A stretch of 5,397 bases of DNA from Propionibacteriaceae bacterium (GTDB lineage: Bacteria; Actinomycetota; Actinomycetes; Propionibacteriales; Propionibacteriaceae). Shown in pieces: positions 1-2,845 of the stretch (positions are counted from its first letter, which is position 1; every line of letters starts with the position of its first letter). Made by a program: the position numbers and the translations under genes. Location of the stretch: the NCBI GenBank assembly GCA_003451975.1, contig DMIX01000253.1, positions 1 to 5,397 on the forward strand. Direction: 5' to 3'. The notes beneath the pieces were generated by a model. The model was not told the origin of the DNA and did not search any database. It saw only the letters and a list, made by a program, of their open reading frames with translations.

Positions 1-444
1 GGACAACGCCTCGGACATAATGGTCGCGTCCTCACCGCCCTGATCCTCCAACACCACGGCCCTGACCTCATTGCTGCCGTGGTGGATGGCCCAGCCTCGC
101 GAATTCTGGCTCACGTCCCAATCGCCCGGCACGGCCGCCAACACTGCGGTTTGGAACGGATCGTCGTCTTGACTGGCTGTTATCCCAGACCGGCTACCGA
201 AGGCCTCGATGCCGATGAACGCCACCACCGGGATTCCCACCAACCAGCCCAGAGCAGAACGGCGCGACAGACTCGCCGAGGAGAGGTTCCACCCCATCTT
301 CCGGGTATCGACCGGGGCCGACATCGAGGTGGGCAGCCGCGGTGAGGACGGCGAGGTTTCGACCTCCGGCACCACCTCGGACGCCAGGTCCGCTGACGTA
401 CGCGGATAGTTCTCGAACTTCGTGATGGGGTTCTGACTCGTCAA
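1..444 (-). CDS. Unrecognised membrane-anchored or Tat-exported protein, N-terminal part (C-terminus beyond the window)
   Basis: This frame stays open for 148 codons from a TTG at 444-442 to the left edge. I chose TTG because a strong GGGAGG lies 5 nt upstream; the in-frame ATGs at codons 41 and 50 have no such site. Residues 1-59 are hydrophilic and rich in Pro, Ser and Thr, with no recognisable domain. Residues 59-65 read LSRRSAL, followed by a hydrophobic stretch to about residue 82 (GWLVGIPVVAFIGIEAFG). This is either a single membrane span with the N-terminus inside or a twin-arginine signal, although Tat signals usually lie nearer the start. No lipobox cysteine is visible. From residue 84 the chain is hydrophilic and presumably extracytoplasmic, with a segment PGDWDV at about 106-111. 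I do not recognise the family and assign no function. The gene lies downstream of rpsA but beyond its terminator, so it probably has its own promoter. That it is a real gene is well supported by the start signals and by composition; its role is unknown. Confidence 0.7.
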   Translation of the reverse strand, partial: MTSQNPITKFENYPRTSADLASEVVPEVETSPSSPRLPTSMSAPVDTRKMGWNLSSASLSRRSALGWLVGIPVVAFIGIEAFGSRSGITASQDDDPFQTAVLAAVPGDWDVSQNSRGWAIHHGSNEVRAVVLEDQGGEDATIMSEALS

Positions 445-449
445 GCCGA

Positions 450-455
450 CCTCCC
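450..455 (-). promoter_or_regulatory. Ribosome binding site deciding the TTG start of the left-hand gene
   Basis: The minus strand reads GGGAGG, then 5 nt, then TTG at 444-442. This is the only good Shine-Dalgarno match in the region, and it is the reason for preferring TTG over the later in-frame ATG codons. Confidence 0.65.
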
Positions 456-471
456 GGGGTGATTGGCTCAG

Positions 472-501
472 AGCCTGCCAGCGCGCGACCGGTGTTCGCA
501 A
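472..501 (-). promoter_or_regulatory. Candidate promoter of the left-hand gene
   Basis: On the minus strand there is TTGCGA (501-496), an 18-bp spacer, and CAGGCT (477-472). Transcription would begin near 465, giving a leader of about 20 nt that includes the GGGAGG site. The pair resembles the better rpsA promoter (TTGACC-N18-TAGGCT). It lies between the rpsA terminator and the start codon, where a separate promoter is expected. The -10 element departs from TANNNT at its first base, so the call is tentative. Confidence 0.35.
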
Positions 502-516
502 CTCTGGGCGGAAGCA

Positions 517-550
517 GTAGTGGCCGCCGCCCGAAGGCGACGGCCACTAC
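517..550 (-). terminator. rpsA transcription terminator hairpin with UUCG loop
   Basis: The minus-strand RNA would form a 15-bp stem, GUAGUGGCCGUCGCC pairing with GGCGGCGGCCACUAC, closed by a UUCG tetraloop on a C-G pair. Every position pairs; one is a G-U wobble. Read on the plus strand the same position is a C-A mismatch and the loop is CGAA, so the structure is built for minus-strand RNA. It starts 15 nt after the rpsA stop codon. No U-tract follows, which is common for terminators in high-GC actinobacteria. It should end rpsA transcription and insulate the next gene. Confidence 0.85.
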
Positions 551-565
551 TGGCTGGATCAATGA

Positions 566-2023
566 TCAGCGACTGCCGGTCAGCTTCTCCCGCAAGGCCT
601 GCAGGGCCTCGTCGGACGCCAGCGAGCCTTCCGGAGCGGTCTCGTCGACCCCACCGGCGGAGTACGCAGCCGTATTGGCCTCGTTGACCGCAGCCTGCAC
701 ATCAGCGGCCTCGGCCTCCTCGACCTGCTTCTTGTGGGCCAGCCACCGGGACTGAGCCTCGGCGTACTGCTGCTCCCACGCGCGCTGCTGCTCCTCGTAA
801 CCGGGCTTCCACTCCTGGGTCTCGGGATCGAAACCGTCGGGGTAGATGTAGTTGCCCTGCTCGTCGTAGGAGGCAGTCATGCCGTACAGCGCAGGATCGA
901 AGTCGTCGGCAGCGATATCGACACCCTCATTGGCCTGTTTGAGGCTGAGGCTGATACGACGACGCTCCAGATCGATGTCGATGATCTTGACCATGACCTC
1001 GTCGTTGACGGTGACGACCTGCTCGGGGATCTCCACATGGCGCTCGGCCAACTCCGAGACGTGCACCAAGCCCTCGATGCCCTCCTCGACGCGGACGAAC
1101 GCACCGAACGGCACCAGCTTGGTGACCTTGCCGGACACGATCTGACCGATCTGGTGGGTACGAGCGAAGGTCTGCCAGGGATCTTCCTGGGTCGCCTTGA
1201 GCGACAGCGAGACCCGCTCACGATCCATGTCGACATCCAACACCTCGACGGTGACCTCGTCGCCGACCTCGACGACCTCGGAAGGATGATCGATGTGCTT
1301 CCAGCTCAGCTCGGACACGTGCACCAGGCCGTCCACGCCGCCCAGATCGACGAAGGCGCCGAAGTTGACGATGGAGGACACCACGCCCTTGCCGATCTGG
1401 CCCTTGGTGAGCTGGTTGAGGAAGGTGTGACGAACCTCGGACTGGGTCTGCTCCAGCCACGCCCGGCGAGACAGCACCACATTGTTGCGGTTCTTGTCCA
1501 GCTCAATGATCTTGGCTTCCAGCTCCATGCCGACATAGGGCTGCAGATCGCGCACGCGGCGCATCTCGACCAGCGATGCCGGCAGGAAGCCGCGCAGGCC
1601 GATGTCGATGATCAAGCCGCCCTTGACCACCTCGATGACGCGTCCGGTGACGACGCCGTCCTCTTCCTTGACCTTCTCGATCTGGCCCCAGGCGCGCTCG
1701 TACTGAGCCCGCTTCTTAGACAGGATCAGGCGACCTTCTTTGTCTTCCTTCTGCTGAACCAGGGCCTCGATCTCATCGCCGACGCTGACCACATCGAATG
1801 GGTCCACATCGTGCTTGATGGAGAGTTCCTTGGAAGGGATGACGCCTTCGGTCTTGTAGCCGATATCGAGCAGGACCTCGTCCCGATCGACCTTGACGAC
1901 TGTTCCGGTGACGATGTCACCGTCGTTGAAGTATTTGATAGTGGCGTCGACTGCTTCGAGGAAAGCTTCGGGCGATCCGAAATCGTCCACTGCGACGCTG
2001 AGCGTTGCCTCAGGTGAGGTCAT
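566..2023 (-). CDS. rpsA: 30S ribosomal protein S1
   Basis: Complete protein of 485 residues. S1 sits on the small ribosomal subunit, binds mRNA and helps initiation. Four S1 (OB-fold) RNA-binding repeats are visible at about 35-104, 122-188, 208-277 and 293-362. Repeats 3 and 4 carry the classical signature (NFGAFVDLGGVDGLVHVSELS and PFGAFVRVEEGIEGLVHVSEL, each from about 10 residues into the repeat). Repeats 1 and 2 have the diverged forms GVIPSKELS and GFLPASLVEM expected for the ribosome-contacting repeats. Residues 363-485 form an acidic tail: a Tyr/Trp-rich segment with NYIYPDGFDP and EWKPGYEEQQRAWEQQY, then a Glu/Ala-rich, probably helical stretch. Four repeats plus this tail is the usual actinobacterial form; E. 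coli S1 has six repeats. The ATG at 2023-2021 has GGAG 9 nt upstream, and the N-terminus matches family length. The gene has its own upstream promoter and downstream terminator and so is probably monocistronic. Nothing looks broken. Confidence 0.98.
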   Translation of the reverse strand: MTSPEATLSVAVDDFGSPEAFLEAVDATIKYFNDGDIVTGTVVKVDRDEVLLDIGYKTEGVIPSKELSIKHDVDPFDVVSVGDEIEALVQQKEDKEGRLILSKKRAQYERAWGQIEKVKEEDGVVTGRVIEVVKGGLIIDIGLRGFLPASLVEMRRVRDLQPYVGMELEAKIIELDKNRNNVVLSRRAWLEQTQSEVRHTFLNQLTKGQIGKGVVSSIVNFGAFVDLGGVDGLVHVSELSWKHIDHPSEVVEVGDEVTVEVLDVDMDRERVSLSLKATQEDPWQTFARTHQIGQIVSGKVTKLVPFGAFVRVEEGIEGLVHVSELAERHVEIPEQVVTVNDEVMVKIIDIDLERRRISLSLKQANEGVDIAADDFDPALYGMTASYDEQGNYIYPDGFDPETQEWKPGYEEQQRAWEQQYAEAQSRWLAHKKQVEEAEAADVQAAVNEANTAAYSAGGVDETAPEGSLASDEALQALREKLTGSR

Positions 2024-2167
2024 GTAGTAGGGCTCCGATGGGTTGGTCTGTTCAGGTGGTCACACTGCGACCAATGCTCCGGTTGGATATGGTCCAGGCT
2101 GACCTGGGATAGTCCGCACGAAAGCGCGCTGACCCACTAGGTCTGAGGTCATGCCGGTCGTAGTGCA
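2024..2167 (-). promoter_or_regulatory. Predicted rpsA 5' leader (about 144 nt), possibly structured
   Basis: If transcription starts about 7 nt after the -10 at 2179-2174, the rpsA mRNA has an untranslated leader of about 144 nt. Within it, 2115-2085 can fold as a hairpin: outer arms GGACUAU and AUAUCC (one bulged C) around an inner stem CCAGG/CCUGG with loop UCAG. A second set of short arms can pair in alternative ways: GACCAA at 2069-2074 with TTGGTC at 2043-2048, or its CCAA part (2071-2074) with TTGG at 2083-2086. E. coli S1 represses its own translation, so a regulatory leader is plausible; I match this one to no named RNA family. The stems are short and could be chance. Confidence 0.3.
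2033..2036 (-). promoter_or_regulatory. rpsA ribosome binding site
   Basis: The minus strand reads GGAG, a 9-nt spacer, then ATG at 2023-2021. It is modest beside the AAAGGAGG of the divergent gene. A short Shine-Dalgarno is not unusual for rpsA, but would leave room for control by the leader. Confidence 0.55.
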
Positions 2168-2173
2168 ACCCAC

Positions 2174-2203
2174 AGCCTATCGATCAGCGCTGGGAAGGGT
2201 CAA
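2174..2203 (-). promoter_or_regulatory. rpsA promoter (sigma70/SigA type)
   Basis: The minus strand carries TTGACC (2203-2198), an 18-bp spacer and TAGGCT (2179-2174). These are good matches to the TTGACA and TANNNT elements of the actinobacterial housekeeping sigma factor. This is the best promoter-like pair I found in the region between rpsA and the divergent gene. Confidence 0.6.
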
Positions 2204-2224
2204 TCCGGCGACGGCCTTCCGGGT

Positions 2225-2230
2225 TAGGCT
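2225..2230 (+). promoter_or_regulatory. Candidate -10 element of the cap-like gene
   Basis: TAGGCT fits TANNNT and lies 11 nt before the AAAGGAGG site, giving a leader of about 20 nt. No convincing -35 is present: 18 bp upstream is CAATCC, overlapping the rpsA -35. The site is supported mainly by position and by identity with the rpsA -10. Confidence 0.35.
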
Positions 2231-2241
2231 GTGTGCAAGCC

Positions 2242-2249
2242 AAAGGAGG
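2242..2249 (+). promoter_or_regulatory. Strong ribosome binding site fixing the start of the cap-like gene
   Basis: AAAGGAGG is followed by an 8-nt spacer and ATG at 2258. This selects ATG 2258 over the GTG and ATG-like codons further upstream in the same frame (for example 2231), which would place the ribosome site inside the coding region. Confidence 0.85.
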
Positions 2250-2257
2250 ACCCACCC

Positions 2258-2830
2258 ATGAGCGGTACCGCGATCATCCACGACGCTACCTTGACCCCCA
2301 CCAAACTCGAGCTGCTAGCCACCTGGCTCCCCAGTCAGTCCTGGTTCACCGGCTCTGGCGAGGATCTGGAACGCGTGGCGGGGTTCCGGTTCGTCGATCC
2401 CGACGGCGAAGTCGGCATCGACACGATGCTGGTGCGATCAGCGGGAGTCATCTACCAGGTGCCGGTCACCTACCGTGCCGAACCCCTGGAGGACGCCGAG
2501 TCGGCCTTGATCGGCACCATGGAGCATTCGGTCCTGGGGACCCGCTACACCTACGACGCGGTGGCCGATCCGGTCTACCTGGTCGAACTGATGCGCGTCA
2601 TTCATGAGGCCGACAACGAAGCCGACCTGTCGCGCGGCGAAAAGTCCATGACGGTCCGCGGTTCCGGCATTGTGCCGGTCGCCAACGCCGCCGGCGAGAT
2701 GATGCGCGTCATTCGAGTGTTGGACGGACGCCACGTGCCACCATCGCCACCACGTCCGTTGGGCTGGCTCACCGGCCGCTGGACCGACGCCGACGGCGAG
2801 CACGAACAGATTCTGGTGACACTGCGCTAG
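2258..2830 (+). CDS. Maltokinase N-terminal-cap-like protein (CG0192-related), no kinase domain
   Basis: The protein has 190 residues, ending at TAG 2828-2830. It resembles the N-terminal cap of actinobacterial maltokinase and the small stand-alone proteins named after it: LTPTKLELLATWLPSQSWF (about 12-30) recalls the cap's opening helix and LP-x-Q-x-WF motif; YQVPVTYR (66-73) a core strand; and GTMEHSVLGTRYTYDAVADP (86-105) the conserved centre. The phosphotransferase part of maltokinase is absent, and nothing suggests truncation, since start signals and stop are normal. Maltokinase makes maltose 1-phosphate for the GlgE glucan pathway, but whether this protein has any link to that is unknown; some databases label relatives as branching-enzyme proteins without clear basis. 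No signal peptide or membrane span is visible, so it is probably cytoplasmic. It is transcribed divergently from rpsA and convergently with polA. The coding call is firm, family placement is good from memory of the motifs, and function is unknown. Confidence 0.88.
   Translation: MSGTAIIHDATLTPTKLELLATWLPSQSWFTGSGEDLERVAGFRFVDPDGEVGIDTMLVRSAGVIYQVPVTYRAEPLEDAESALIGTMEHSVLGTRYTYDAVADPVYLVELMRVIHEADNEADLSRGEKSMTVRGSGIVPVANAAGEMMRVIRVLDGRHVPPSPPRPLGWLTGRWTDADGEHEQILVTLR
2589..2714 (+). repeat. Pair of 15-bp in-frame direct repeats within the cap-like gene
   Basis: TGATGCGCGTCATTC occurs at 2589-2603 and again at 2700-2714, 111 nt apart. Both copies are in the same codon phase and encode MRVI (residues 112-115 and 149-152). 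It may reflect repeated local structure or coincidence; recombination between the copies would delete 37 codons in frame. Confidence 0.8.
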
Positions 2831-2845
2831 CGGCCGCGGTCGAGT

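Larger units (their letters stand above)
2171..2233. repeat. 9-bp inverted repeat spanning the divergent promoters
   Basis: CACAGCCTA at 2171-2179 and TAGGCTGTG at 2225-2233 are exact reverse complements, separated by 45 bp. The left copy contains the rpsA -10 element. The right copy lies where the -10 and first transcribed bases of the plus-strand gene would be. They may be mirrored promoters or two binding sites for one regulator; chance is also possible. Confidence 0.5.

Noticed and set aside
79..409. Plus-strand frames at 79-345 and 209-409
   Set aside because: They are short, rich in Arg and Pro, lack start signals and lie opposite the better-supported minus-strand gene.
194..562. A 122-codon minus-strand frame starting with ATG at 562
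   Set aside because: It would begin upstream of the rpsA terminator hairpin and run through it, has no ribosome site, and reads as Gly/Arg/Pro-rich low-information sequence. The TTG frame from 444 has better start signals and a protein-like composition.
734..2017. A 427-codon open frame on the plus strand opposite rpsA
   Set aside because: It mirrors rpsA in an antisense frame, is dominated by Asp, Leu, Val and His as expected from such a shadow, has no ribosome site and matches no known domain. The minus-strand reading is unmistakably S1.
2231..2257. Upstream GTG start for the cap-like gene adding nine residues
   Set aside because: The AAAGGAGG site at 2242-2249 would fall inside the coding sequence, and the family-like sequence begins only after ATG 2258.
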